A DNA stretch of 64,000 bases. Origin: JAPLST01 sp964397565. Lineage in GTDB: Bacteria > Auribacterota > UBA3054 > JAPLST01. A program made the translations under genes and the position numbers. Below are positions 54,379-63,857 of the stretch, piece by piece. Every line of letters starts with the position of its first letter. The stretch's first letter is position 1. The stretch lies in NCBI GenBank assembly GCA_964397565.1, contig CAYNJC010000020.1, positions 1 through 64,000 on the forward strand. The letters are read 5' to 3'. The notes under the pieces were generated by a model that saw nothing but the letters and a program-made list of their open reading frames with translations, was not told the origin of the DNA and ran no database searches.

Positions 54379-55852
54379 TGGGCTCTTGAAGCCGAGATTT
54401 TCGATCTGCCAATGGCCGTCGTAGCGTGCCACAAACGCGGCGATCCCGCCCTCGGCGTGGATACGCCACGCGCTCCGCGCGGGGCAGGCAGAGACAGACT
54501 TATCTCTCACGGAGGCACAAAGACACGAAGACTGGTCAGCGGTAATCGGTATTCAGTGATCGGTATTCGGTGATAGCACGGCCGGAACGGCACCCACGAT
54601 AAACACAGTAACGCCGCACCTTAATTTATTTCGCTGCGAAAGAAATTACCGCGAAGGGAACGCCGATCTCCAGATCGGCTGAAGGTACGCGCGATCACCT
54701 GATCGCGGCTTCTGTTGGAATGCTCCGCGCGGGACAGGCAGAGACAGACTTATCTCTCACGGAGGCACAAAGACACGAAGTTGCAAGCCATCTCCAAATG
54801 CGTTCGCAGAACGAATTTGCGGGCACCATCGATCACGCCTGCGGCCGGAATCATCTGCAAATGACGCAATTTGTCGTTTGTGGCTTGACGTGGCACCGGC
54901 GTGGTTTGCATTCCGCCGCACAATATTTACCGCGAAAGAACGCAAAGACCACACAGAACGCTGGCTTGGCCAGCTACGGCACCTGTATGTTCCATGCCGC
55001 CACAGGCGCGTCAATCGCCCAAATCTGTCGATTGAAGTTGCTAAACGCGCGGCAGGTGTGCCGCACATCTGCGTTCATATGTAGCTCTGGCACCAAGTCG
55101 AAAACTGCAAACTCCATGCCTGACCCCACTCTGGTGCAAAACAGCACTTCAGCATCAGCGTTTCTTGACAGAATTTACATGATTTCACATGATCGGAATG
55201 AACATGCCCGCCAGCCATCATGCACAATCATGTCAATCCTGTCAACAAATCTCCTCGCCTTCGCGCCATGTGGCCTGCCGTTGCTACCACGGAGGCCACG
55301 TGCGCCGCGAAGGGAGCGCCAATCTCCTGATCGGCTGAAGCTACGCGCGATCTCCTGATCGCGGCCTCTGGCGGAAGGCGCCGCGCGGGGCAGGCCGAGA
55401 CAGACTTATCTCTCAGGGAGACACAAAGACACGAAGCAGTTTCGGGATACTGGTTGCTGGATGCTGCACCGAAAACTGGAAACTGAAAACTGGAAACTGC
55501 AAACTGCTGCCCCGCTAACTTGGTTAGCTAAGGCAACTGCCAGTCCCGCCAGCGGCGGCGATCCCGCCATCGGCGTGGATACGCCACGCGCTCCGCGCGG
55601 GGCATGCAGCTGGCTTGGCCAGATAAGGCACCAGCCACCTAAATTTGTTTGCATGAACAAATTTATGAACAGATTAACTAAGATCGTCAACCGCCCAAAT
55701 CTGTTGCTGACAACATCTGTCAAAGATCAAGGGTCAAGGGTCAAAGGCAAAGGGTCAAGGTACAGAACGGCCACGTCATGCGTGGTCCCGCCAATGGCGG
55801 GATCACTAGTCAATTACTGAACCCCGTTCTGCCCATGCTACATTATGCGCAT
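54379..55852. repeat. Non-coding accessory DNA: repeat blocks A1 and B1
   Basis: About 1.5 kb with no credible gene. A 58-bp element (CGCTCCGCGCGGGGCAGGC..CACAAAGACACGAAG) occurs at 54470-54530, 54722-54780 and 55381-55437 (and at 57439). CGGTATT heptamers lie at 54541-54575. Palindromes GCCGATC..GATCGGC with CGCGATC..GATCGCG occur twice (54662-54710 and 55321-55362). Block A1 (54828-55128) and block B1 (55381-55830) are repeated in the same order and orientation at 57114-57860. Confidence 0.8.
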
Positions 55853-56482
55853 TCAGAATGATCGGGTGCCGTCTTCGGGTGAAAGGGGCCAAAGCCTTTC
55901 GCGTCGTATGCGTTTGGCCATGGTGTACTGACAGACACCGAATTTGGCACACGTCAATGCCGCCACAACGTCAATGACCTCGTCGCTGGCCAGTTGGTTC
56001 TTGCTGAAGCGAAGTATGTTGGCCGGAATATCGCGGCGAAGAACACGGGTAAGTTCCGCAATTGGAACAAGCAATCTCCCGGCAAACTCATCGGCCTGCA
56101 GTTCGAACCACTCAAAAGCTTCCTTGTCAATGTCAAGTTGGAAATTCACCCAATCGTCTATCGAATTAAAGGCTGGCTGCAGATTTGGGTGCAGGTAGAG
56201 ATGACCAAGCTCGTGAGCAACAGAGAATCTGACGCGGTTCTGTTGACGGCGATCCATGAAATATGCTTCATCGACAAGAATAGCATGCTCGTTCCTTAGG
56301 AGCAGTGCATCTGTGTTGCCATCATCACGGAGATTCCTCTGGGGGCGAATCTCGATCTTCAAGTCGAACTCGACGGCCTCAAGAATCTTTACTGGGACTG
56401 ATTGATCGTTGAACTTGGAGCGCAGTTGGTCCGCTCTGTTTCGAATCGTCTCGAATCTGATTCTTGGTGCGACGACCTTCAT
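55853..56482 (-). CDS. ImmA/IrrE-family metallopeptidase
   Basis: 209-residue zinc peptidase. HELGH near residue 90 is within SVAHELGHLYLHPNL, and EFAGRLLVP supplies the downstream Glu typical of ImmA/IrrE (DUF955). It normally cleaves or inactivates its partner Xre repressor, here the overlapping upstream gene (4-bp ATGA overlap). This is a COG2856-HTH pair, found in mobile elements and toxin-antitoxin-like modules. Confidence 0.88.
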   Translation of the reverse strand: MKVVAPRIRFETIRNRADQLRSKFNDQSVPVKILEAVEFDLKIEIRPQRNLRDDGNTDALLLRNEHAILVDEAYFMDRRQQNRVRFSVAHELGHLYLHPNLQPAFNSIDDWVNFQLDIDKEAFEWFELQADEFAGRLLVPIAELTRVLRRDIPANILRFSKNQLASDEVIDVVAALTCAKFGVCQYTMAKRIRRERLWPLSPEDGTRSF

Positions 56483-56856
56483 TCGGCAGTCTCACTGTCT
56501 CGGATCAGCTCCGCCAGTTTTCTCAATTCGCCTGGCGTATGCTTGTCGCCACGCACCGAGCGGAAGAAGATGGGAAGTTTTGCCACCAGTTGCTTATCCT
56601 TAATGATGTCTGCGGGGATCTCGTGCCGAGCTATGAAGGCGTTGTCTCTGAGAGCGATTGCCTCTGTGGTGTTCTTCGCGTAGTCGAGTGCGCGCCGAAT
56701 CTTGTCTATGATGGACAGGTCTTTGGGCGGTGACGCGATGCCCCGCTCGACCTTGCTCCAGTTGCTTGGATCAAGACCACATTTCTCGCATAACTCCCTG
56801 AGGCCAAGCCGCATATGTGCCCTGCGCTTTTTGACCATCTCTGCGAACGGGTTCAT
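56479..56856 (-). CDS. Xre-family HTH regulator (antitoxin/repressor)
   Basis: 125 residues. N-terminal helix-turn-helix (FAEMVKKRRAHMRLGLRELCE..LDPSNWSKVERG) of the Xre/Cro type, then a short C-terminal region. First gene of the pair with ImmA/IrrE; GGGAG ribosome binding site upstream. A 36-bp palindrome overlaps the promoter -10, so it very probably represses itself and is relieved by the peptidase. Confidence 0.88.
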   Translation of the reverse strand: MNPFAEMVKKRRAHMRLGLRELCEKCGLDPSNWSKVERGIASPPKDLSIIDKIRRALDYAKNTTEAIALRDNAFIARHEIPADIIKDKQLVAKLPIFFRSVRGDKHTPGELRKLAELIRDSETAE

Positions 56857-56914
56857 TTGCCAACTCCCTTAATTGTTATAGCTAGGTGGGTCACCAAAAT
56901 TTAGTCAGGCTTTC

Positions 56915-56970
56915 TGGTATAATGCTACCAAGTGTGGTAACATTATACCACACTTTGCGTAAAAAGTCAA
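56915..56970 (-). promoter_or_regulatory. Promoter and 36-bp palindromic operator of xre-immA
   Basis: Minus strand TTGACT (56970-56965), 17-bp spacer, TATAAT (56947-56942). The palindrome 56915-56950 has arms TGGTATAATG and CATTATACCA plus inner TACCA..TGGTA around AGTG, only one mismatched pair, and it covers the -10 box. A textbook auto-repressor layout. Confidence 0.85.
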
Positions 56971-57113
56971 GACGCATCAGCCTCAAGTGAGATTTCCTCT
57001 CGACGACAGCACACGCACAAGAAGCAATCCATCTACGGACGACAGCCACTACCCGCGCTTGGCACGTGAATTTGACCGCGGATTCCGGCACACGGCCCGG
57101 ATGAACACAGCGC

Positions 57114-57860
57114 ACAATCGATCCCGCCTGCGGCCGGGATCATCTGCAAATGACACTTTTTGTCGTTTGTGGCTTGACGTGGCACCGGCGTGGTTTGCAT
57201 TCCGCCGCACAATATTTACCGCGAAAGAACGCAAAGACCACACAGAACGCTGGCTTGGCCAGCTACGGCACCTATATGTTCCATGTCGTTCTGCGCAGAT
57301 CGTCAACCGCCCAAATCTGGCGATTGAAGTTGTTAAACTGGCGGCAGATGTGCCGCAGATCTGCGCTCATATCTGGCTCTGGCACCAAGTCGAAAACTGC
57401 AAACTCCATGCCTGACCCGGCTGGCCCTTGTACGTCACGCGCTCCGCGCGGGGCAGGCCGAGACAGAGTTATCTCTCAGGGAGACACAAAGACACGAAGC
57501 AGTTTCGGGATACTGGTTGCTGGATGCTGCACCGAAAACTGGAAACTGAAAACTGGAAACTGCAAACTGCTGCCCCGCTAACTTGGTTAGCTAAGGCAAC
57601 TGCCAGTCCCGCCAGCGGCGGCGATCCCGCCATCGGCGTGGATACGCCACGCGCTCCGCGCGGGGCATGCTGCCGGCTTGGCCAGCTAAGGCACCAGCCA
57701 CCTAAATTTGTTTGCATGAACAAATTTACTAAGATCGTCAACCGCCCAAATCTGTCGCCGACAACATCGGTCAAAAGTCAAAGGTCAAAGGTCAAGGGTC
57801 AAGGTACAGAGCGGCCACGTCATGCGTGGTCCCGCCAACGGCGGGATCAACTATCAATGC
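57114..57860. repeat. Second copies of repeat blocks A and B (A2 57114-57420, B2 57439-57860)
   Basis: Near-identical to A1 and B1 in the same order and orientation. A contains TTTGTCGTTTGTGGCTTGAC and CCGCGAAAGAACGCAAAGAC. B contains CAGTTTCGGGATACTGGTTG, AAACTGG heptamers, the palindrome AAATTTGTT..AACAAATTT and AAGGTCA heptamers. The rest of 56971-58087 shows no gene. Between the copies lies only the xre-immA pair and its control region. Confidence 0.85.
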
Positions 57861-58087
57861 ATGACCCTACTCTGGACCTTTCCCCTCGCTATATTCAACG
57901 GGAACTGTACTCACGGACACTTCTCATCTGAAGTGCCGAATGTGCCACACTGCCGGCTTAGACGATGATCCAATGGTGTAGGCTTCATCAGAGTCCCGTA
58001 TATCGCCACCAGTTTCCCGGATACAGCTTTGTGTTATATAAGCTGCAGCCATTATGGCATGTTCTTTCAATAATTGCCGGGGTTTCT

Positions 58088-60778
58088 TCAACTCACCCCA
58101 AACTGCGCCAGCAAGCCTGTGAGCGTCATGTTCTCTGCGAGCACGTCGTGTGGTATCAGGAGATATTTCCACGGTTTGCCTTTGTAGGTCTTCGCGTGGT
58201 CGGTCGCCTGCTTGCACCACTTCACCGCCGCGTCCTTTTTGGCGACGACCGCCGCGTCGCTCATCTCATTCTTCGCCTTCGGTTCCAGCATGTAGATGGC
58301 GGCGTCCGTTTCGGCCACGAAGTCCGGCTGGTATTCGAGGTGGTCGGCGCCGGATTTGTAGTAAATCTGGAACTGGCCTTTGGCGGGCTTGAACCACTTC
58401 GCCGCCTCGCGTTCCAAAATTACGGCGAGCTTGCGTTCGGCGTCTGATTGGAACTTCTCCTCCTGGTAAAGGCATCGCTTGAACCCGCCGAAGAGATACT
58501 TCGCCATGTTGCTCTTGTCGGCGGGTGTTTGGCGGTAATCGAGGACGGGCTCGGTGGCCGACGCGGTGTAGGCTCTCTGTTTCAACTCGGAGAAGCCCTT
58601 GCTGATCTTCACCTCGTAGCCGGTCGCCTTTTCCCAGTAATGCTCCTGCATCTGGACGTGGACGAAGCGGGCAATGTCGCGTTGGTAGCAACTCAGCACC
58701 TTGCTCGTCTCGTGCTCGTCCGGCAGATAGCTGCGCAGATGCTTCACCACCTGGCCAGCCAGATCGTAAAGCAGGTCCGCGTGTGCGTCGTAAGAAACAT
58801 CGTCGAAATCAACGAGGCCGCTCACGACGTAATCTTCGAGCCGCGATTCCTGAATGCCGGCCCTGCCCATGGCGATCACATCCACCTGATCCGTGCGCAG
58901 ATGCTTGGCCCAAAGCTCCTCCGACACCGGCGGATAGTTGAGCGTGTCCAGCTTGAGCGTGAACGGATTATAACCCGATTGCACCTTGCCGGTGGGCACA
59001 ACCAGAATGCGCGGAATGTCAATGGTCTGCTGAATCACCAACTCCGTAGTCTTTGCCACAATGGCCGCGAGGTCGGGCTTGGCCGTCACCCCTTCGATTT
59101 CTAGCTGCGACGGGCGATACTGGGCAACGACTTCGTTCAGTACCAGCGCTTGCACGTCGGTATTCGTCAGGTAAGAGACGCTGGGCAGCATCTGCGGCTG
59201 GTTTTCCAACGTGCGGATCACCTGATAGGCAATCTGCGCCACCTGCTGCTCTTCCGGCGTTGTGAAAACGGGCGGCTCGGCGGCTTTGGGAACCAGTGTG
59301 CTCGTGGTCGTCTGCTCGGGCTGCAAACCCAGTTTGCTCGCCAGTTGCGACTGCGAGACGACCGTCACCGTTTTCTCGCCCAACTGCTCCGGCTCCATAA
59401 TCACGTGCTGCAACCGGATTGGCGAGCCGGGTTTCTTCGCTTCGTCCACGATCTCCTGAAACTTGTCGTGCGCGATAATGTTCAGGCGGTCCACCGTGTT
59501 AACGCCGGTGCGCTTGCCGTAGGGCAGGCGCAGGCCGCGCCCGATGGATTGCTCGATCAGGATGCGTGCATTGGCCGCGCGCAGTGGGACAATGGTGTAG
59601 AGGTTCGTCACGTCCCAGCCTTCCTTGAGCATGTTGACGTGGATGACTATCTCGGTCGGCTCGTCGGTGTGCTCGACCTTGAGCAACCGCTCGACCATCT
59701 CATCCTCTTCCGCGCCGGTCTTGCTGGAATCCACCTGGATGACCTTGGTCTTGTAGCGCCCCTCGAAGAACGCGTCCGACTGGATCAAATCAATCAATTT
59801 TTTCGCGTGCGTCGTGTCGCGTGCGATCACGAGGACAAACGGCTTCACGATCTCTTTGCTGCTTTCGCGCGCATAGGTTTCCAGTTCGACTTTCACCTGT
59901 TCGTGCAAGCGGACGCCGTCCTGGAGCTTCATCAACTCGATGGCCTCCGCCGTCATCCCGGCCGATTTGAAATCCTTGCGCGTGACGACGGCTGGCTCCT
60001 TGACGAATCCATCCGCCATCGCTCTGCCGAGTGGATAGTCGAGGATGACGTTCTTAAACGGCAGCGCGCCCTTCGCCGTTTCCACGAACGGTGTCGCCGT
60101 GAGTTCCAAACCGATGACCGGCTTCAATTCGTTGATCGCCCGCACACCGGCACTGGCGCGGTAGCGGTGCGACTCGTCCATAATCAGCACGAGGTCGGGC
60201 AGTGCAGCGAGATACTCGAAGTAACTCTCGCCGATATACTCCGTGAGCCGCTTGATGCGCGGCGATTTTCCGCCGCGCACTTCGGAGTTGATCTTCGAGA
60301 TGTTGAAAATGTTCACCTTGCAGCGCCGCACCTGCTCGAACAGTGTGCCTGCTTTCGCCTCGTAATTGTCGCCGGTGATAATTTCCGGCGCAGCCGTGGC
60401 AAACTCCGCAATGCCCTTGAAGACATACTTCGGCGTGTTCGGCGTGAAGTCCGCAATGAGCTTGTTGTAAATCGTCAGATTCGGGGCCATCACGAAGAAA
60501 TTGTTGAGGCCGTGCGCCAGATGCAGGTAACTGATGAAGGCGCCCATCAGCCGCGTCTTGCCCACGCCGGTGGCGAGCGCGAAACACAGTGACGGAAACT
60601 CACGCTCAAAGTCGGTCACGGTCGGAAACTCGGCGCGGATCACCGCCAATGCGGCGGCGCTGTCGGCGCCCTTCCTGGGCGGGACGATTTCCGTGATACG
60701 GTCGAGTATCTCCAGTGCGCGGCGCTGCGGCGGACGCAGACTCAGGCGGCCGGCAATTGCGTTAACGTGGCGGTTCAT
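58088..60778 (-). CDS. Type III-like restriction subunit (Res), DEAD helicase-nuclease
   Basis: About 896 residues. SF2 helicase motifs: Walker A ATGVGKTRL, DESH box LIMDESHRY, TATPF (motif III), and motif VI IEQSIGRGLRLPYGKR. A C-terminal PD-(D/E)xK-like nuclease is suggested by YQPDFVAETDAAIYMLEPKAK. The ATG at 60778 begins MNRHVNAIAGRLSLRPPQRR; an in-frame TTG at 60850 is possible. Third gene of mod-fic-res; translocates and cuts unmethylated DNA with Mod. Confidence 0.85.
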   Translation of the reverse strand: MNRHVNAIAGRLSLRPPQRRALEILDRITEIVPPRKGADSAAALAVIRAEFPTVTDFEREFPSLCFALATGVGKTRLMGAFISYLHLAHGLNNFFVMAPNLTIYNKLIADFTPNTPKYVFKGIAEFATAAPEIITGDNYEAKAGTLFEQVRRCKVNIFNISKINSEVRGGKSPRIKRLTEYIGESYFEYLAALPDLVLIMDESHRYRASAGVRAINELKPVIGLELTATPFVETAKGALPFKNVILDYPLGRAMADGFVKEPAVVTRKDFKSAGMTAEAIELMKLQDGVRLHEQVKVELETYARESSKEIVKPFVLVIARDTTHAKKLIDLIQSDAFFEGRYKTKVIQVDSSKTGAEEDEMVERLLKVEHTDEPTEIVIHVNMLKEGWDVTNLYTIVPLRAANARILIEQSIGRGLRLPYGKRTGVNTVDRLNIIAHDKFQEIVDEAKKPGSPIRLQHVIMEPEQLGEKTVTVVSQSQLASKLGLQPEQTTTSTLVPKAAEPPVFTTPEEQQVAQIAYQVIRTLENQPQMLPSVSYLTNTDVQALVLNEVVAQYRPSQLEIEGVTAKPDLAAIVAKTTELVIQQTIDIPRILVVPTGKVQSGYNPFTLKLDTLNYPPVSEELWAKHLRTDQVDVIAMGRAGIQESRLEDYVVSGLVDFDDVSYDAHADLLYDLAGQVVKHLRSYLPDEHETSKVLSCYQRDIARFVHVQMQEHYWEKATGYEVKISKGFSELKQRAYTASATEPVLDYRQTPADKSNMAKYLFGGFKRCLYQEEKFQSDAERKLAVILEREAAKWFKPAKGQFQIYYKSGADHLEYQPDFVAETDAAIYMLEPKAKNEMSDAAVVAKKDAAVKWCKQATDHAKTYKGKPWKYLLIPHDVLAENMTLTGLLAQFGVS

Positions 60779-60928
60779 CCTATTTCTCAAGCTCAGCCTT
60801 TTCAAATAGTTAAGTAACCCAGTTGTTTTCAAGGCGCCTAATCGAATCAAGAAATTTCATATCTCACCTTCCGAGCCTCTAAATTAATCATAGATTTCCA
60901 TAGTTCTGTTTTGGCAAAGTACAATGAA

Positions 60929-62119
60929 CTATAGATTTCTGTGGTTCTGTTTCCGGATCTCTCCGTCGTTGCTCATGGAAACCTCGTGATCCCTGAAAAT
61001 ATTCAGATACCTACGGAAAATAAAGACCCGGTTGCGCTTAAACCCGCTTATTTCTGCCAGCACATTCAGTTTCACCAGTGCGGCGATCAGTTCACGTGCC
61101 GGGTTGGTGTTGATTTCAAGAACCTTTTCCGTATGCGCAATGCTGATTGCCGGATTTCCATAAAGATGCCGGATCAGTCTCTGCGCTTTTTCTGCCCGGC
61201 GTCCCAGTGAAAACACGGCTGAATCCAGTTCACTCCGCAATGACAATATCTTTTCAAACGTGCGTCTGCCGTTGGTTGCCGTCGCCATCACGGCCTGCAG
61301 GAAAAAACGGCACCAGTGGCCGATATCGTGCGAGGTCCGCACCCGCGTCAACGCGTCATAATACTGGCTCCGGTGTTTCTCAAGATGGGCTGAAAGATAA
61401 AGCGCCGGCTTATCCAGCAGGCCGTTGCTGATCAAGTAGAGCGGAATCAGGAGCCGACCAATACGCCCGTTGCCGTCTTGGAACGGGTGAATGGTCTCAA
61501 ACTGGTAATGGCTGATGGCCGCCCGGATCAAGTGGGGAACCTGAATGTGTCGATTGTGCCAGAACGCTTCCATATCCGAGAGCAGAGCCGGCATATCCTC
61601 ATGGTGCGGCGGAACAAAGGCCGCATCGGATGGGGACGATCCACCGATCCAGTTTTGGCTTTTACGAAACTCGCCCGGAGACTTGTGTTCACCCCGGCTG
61701 CCGCTCAGCAAAGTGGCATGGGTATCGCGCAACAGCCGCAGTGAGAGCGGCAGCGTTGCCAGCGTCTTGACGGCGGCGTTCATGGCCGTAACATAGTTCT
61801 GCACTTCCTGCCAATCATCCCGCTTTTCCGGCGGAATGTCATCTTCGGAAAGCACGTCGTCTTCAATTTCCGTCTTTGTGCCTTCAATCCGGCTCGACGT
61901 ATTGGCTTCCTTGCGGATGTGCATTTGGATGAAAAGATCCACATCGGGAACAATCCGGGTGTAGGCATTCAGTTCGCCAAGTGCCCGGGTCGCATTCTCC
62001 AGCAGCACATTCAGGCGCGGATCGTCCCAGCTCCACTCATGGTTCACCAAGGCCGGCAAGAAACTCTTGTATTGATATTGCTGCCGCCAAACGCCGGATT
62101 TAAACTCTTCGAATTTCAT
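60929..62119 (-). CDS. Fic-domain AMP-transferase nested in the restriction operon
   Basis: 396 residues. An N-terminal Fic_N-type region includes the inhibitory helix motif SSRIEG ((S/T)xxxE(G/N)), so this is a class II, self-inhibited Fic. The catalytic loop HPFQDGNGRIGR is canonical (HxFx(D/E)GNGRxxR). A winged-helix-like C-terminus follows. The start overlaps mod by 4 bp (ATGA), so it is translated with the methyltransferase. Probably AMPylates a host or phage protein. Confidence 0.9.
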   Translation of the reverse strand: MKFEEFKSGVWRQQYQYKSFLPALVNHEWSWDDPRLNVLLENATRALGELNAYTRIVPDVDLFIQMHIRKEANTSSRIEGTKTEIEDDVLSEDDIPPEKRDDWQEVQNYVTAMNAAVKTLATLPLSLRLLRDTHATLLSGSRGEHKSPGEFRKSQNWIGGSSPSDAAFVPPHHEDMPALLSDMEAFWHNRHIQVPHLIRAAISHYQFETIHPFQDGNGRIGRLLIPLYLISNGLLDKPALYLSAHLEKHRSQYYDALTRVRTSHDIGHWCRFFLQAVMATATNGRRTFEKILSLRSELDSAVFSLGRRAEKAQRLIRHLYGNPAISIAHTEKVLEINTNPARELIAALVKLNVLAEISGFKRNRVFIFRRYLNIFRDHEVSMSNDGEIRKQNHRNL

Positions 62120-63759
62120 GGCGTGTCTTCCTGCAACAGCTCCATCTGCCCCGGCTTGGCCGGTGCCTTGGGCAGGTTCTCCACTTTGAGGCTGTAATCG
62201 TCATGGCCCCACTCGCAGCGCGAAAGCACCTGCTTGGGAATTTTCTTCAACGTCAGATTCGGATAGCGCTCCGTGCCGCCCTTGGAGACGCGGAAAGCGG
62301 CGCACAGCACGAGCAAAGTGCGCTCCGGCCCCACCTCGTCGCTCAATTGCGCGAGTTGCTCCGCGCTCAGGTGCTGGGTGGTTACGTAAATAAAATCGCG
62401 CTCGGTGGAATGACCGTGCTGCCAATAGACCGTGTCGCTCGGCGCATAATTGAAACCTTCCAGTTTGCAGGCAGCCTCGGCCAGCATGGCGGCGTTGAAT
62501 TCCTGGCTGATGACCCACTGGCCCCACTTGTCTTTTTCCAGCAGCGAGGGCGCGAGTTTGTAATAACGAAATCCGCCGCCGCCTTTCCAGTTTACTGCTT
62601 CCGTGATGCCGCCGGCGTCCGCGCCATCAATCACCTTCTGAAGTCGGGGGATGATGTGCGTGTGACAATGCTCACCCAACTCCACCATGATCCACCGACG
62701 CCCCATCTTGTGCGCCACGGCCCCCGTCGTGCCGGAGCCCGCGAAGGAATCGAGAACCCAGTCGCCGGAGCTTGTGGAGATGTGTAATACAACTTGAAGG
62801 AGTTTTTCTGGTTTAGGCGTGCTGAAAGAGTTACCGGGAAACAGCGCCATAGATTCTTTCTTGGCGTCTTGGTTGTGGCCCGCAAGCGTGTGCTTCCAGA
62901 GGGACATCGGCATCATGCCTTGATTAATCTCGGAAAGGAAATTTTTGAGGGCTGGAACAGAATTCTTTCCCGAAACTCCCCACCAGATGCATTCTTGCTT
63001 TTCTTTCTGTTCATGCACTTCTTTCGACATCGCCCAGACGCGAGTTTTCTTCGGCCAAATTTCCTCGCCGGTGTTTGGCTGTCGTATTGGGTAAAACAGA
63101 TTGGGGCGTTCCTCGGCACTATACCTGCATGTGTAATCCATCGCCTTCCATGGCCCGCGTGGGTCGTTGTCGGGATTTTTGTATCGCCCTTGTTGGTCAT
63201 CAGTAAGCGGGAGCAGATTTCGTTGGAACGCCGGGCTCTTTCGATAACACAGAATATGGTCGTGTATGTATCCGAATTCCTTCGTGTCAGGAGGAGGCGA
63301 GTAGCGTTTTTCCCAAGCGATGTCACAGAGGAAATTCGATCTGCCAAAAACCTCGTCGCACATCACCTTGCAGTAGTGCGCTTCGTTGTCATCAAGATTG
63401 ATCCATAGCGAACCGTCGTCTGCTAGGAGACTTCGCAGAACGGCCAAACGGTCACGGATCATGGAAAGCCAAATGGAATGTTCGAGACCATCATCGTAGT
63501 GGGTGAACGCGCTGCCGGTGTTGTAAGGCGGGTCAATGTAGATACACTTGATTTTGCCGGCGAACTCCTGTTCGAGCGCTTTGAGGGCGAGGAGATTGTC
63601 GCCGAAGATGAGGCGGTTATCGAAGAGGTCGTTGTCCGTGACGCGATGCGCGGCATGATGCCACTTCTCCGGTTCTTCGAGCAAGATGCGCGGTTCGAGC
63701 CGGGGCCGCACATCCTTGCCGATCCAGGTCAGCTCGAGTTTTGGTTTATGATTCGCCAT
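62116..63759 (-). CDS. Type III-like DNA methyltransferase (Mod), beta class
   Basis: 547 residues. DPPY (residues 76-79) comes before FAGSGTTGAVA, the beta-class motif order shared by type III Mod subunits. An N-terminal EWIGKDVR-like stretch (LELTWIGKDVRPRLEPR) is typical of this Mod branch; the central target-recognition region lies between the motifs. It adds a methyl group to adenine or cytosine and pairs with the Res protein downstream. Its start is 2 bp after an orphan reading frame that ends in TAG. Confidence 0.85.
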   Translation of the reverse strand: MANHKPKLELTWIGKDVRPRLEPRILLEEPEKWHHAAHRVTDNDLFDNRLIFGDNLLALKALEQEFAGKIKCIYIDPPYNTGSAFTHYDDGLEHSIWLSMIRDRLAVLRSLLADDGSLWINLDDNEAHYCKVMCDEVFGRSNFLCDIAWEKRYSPPPDTKEFGYIHDHILCYRKSPAFQRNLLPLTDDQQGRYKNPDNDPRGPWKAMDYTCRYSAEERPNLFYPIRQPNTGEEIWPKKTRVWAMSKEVHEQKEKQECIWWGVSGKNSVPALKNFLSEINQGMMPMSLWKHTLAGHNQDAKKESMALFPGNSFSTPKPEKLLQVVLHISTSSGDWVLDSFAGSGTTGAVAHKMGRRWIMVELGEHCHTHIIPRLQKVIDGADAGGITEAVNWKGGGGFRYYKLAPSLLEKDKWGQWVISQEFNAAMLAEAACKLEGFNYAPSDTVYWQHGHSTERDFIYVTTQHLSAEQLAQLSDEVGPERTLLVLCAAFRVSKGGTERYPNLTLKKIPKQVLSRCEWGHDDYSLKVENLPKAPAKPGQMELLQEDTP

Positions 63760-63761
63760 GC

Positions 63762-63857
63762 CTATTTCCCAGTAAACTCGTAGATGATGCGTCTTTTCCA
63801 GTTGTGTGCATCATTCGATTCATTGTCAACAACCTCCCACCAGTCGCAATGTCTGTT
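63762..63857 (-). pseudogene. Orphan coding remnant just upstream of mod
   Basis: A 31-codon frame reading ..HCDWWEVVDNESNDAH..NWKRRIIYEFTGK then TAG, 2 bp before the mod ATG. It has no start codon and meets a TGA upstream. Its composition looks protein-like and the spacing looks operonic, so it may be the 3' end of a frameshifted gene. Family not recognised. Confidence 0.35.

Noticed and set aside
54720..55358. 212-codon plus-strand frame in the repeat region
   Set aside because: It runs through repeat blocks whose second copy does not preserve the frame; no protein features.
56987..57931. Plus-strand frames of 142-167 codons in blocks A2 and B2
   Set aside because: Frames differ between the two copies of each block and cross simple repeats, as expected for non-coding DNA.
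57924..58220. 98-codon minus-strand frame beginning inside res
   Set aside because: Out-of-phase overlap with the conserved Res C-terminus and no recognisable motif.
59150..60592. 480-codon plus-strand frame opposite res
   Set aside because: Antisense shadow; helicase motifs lie on the minus strand.
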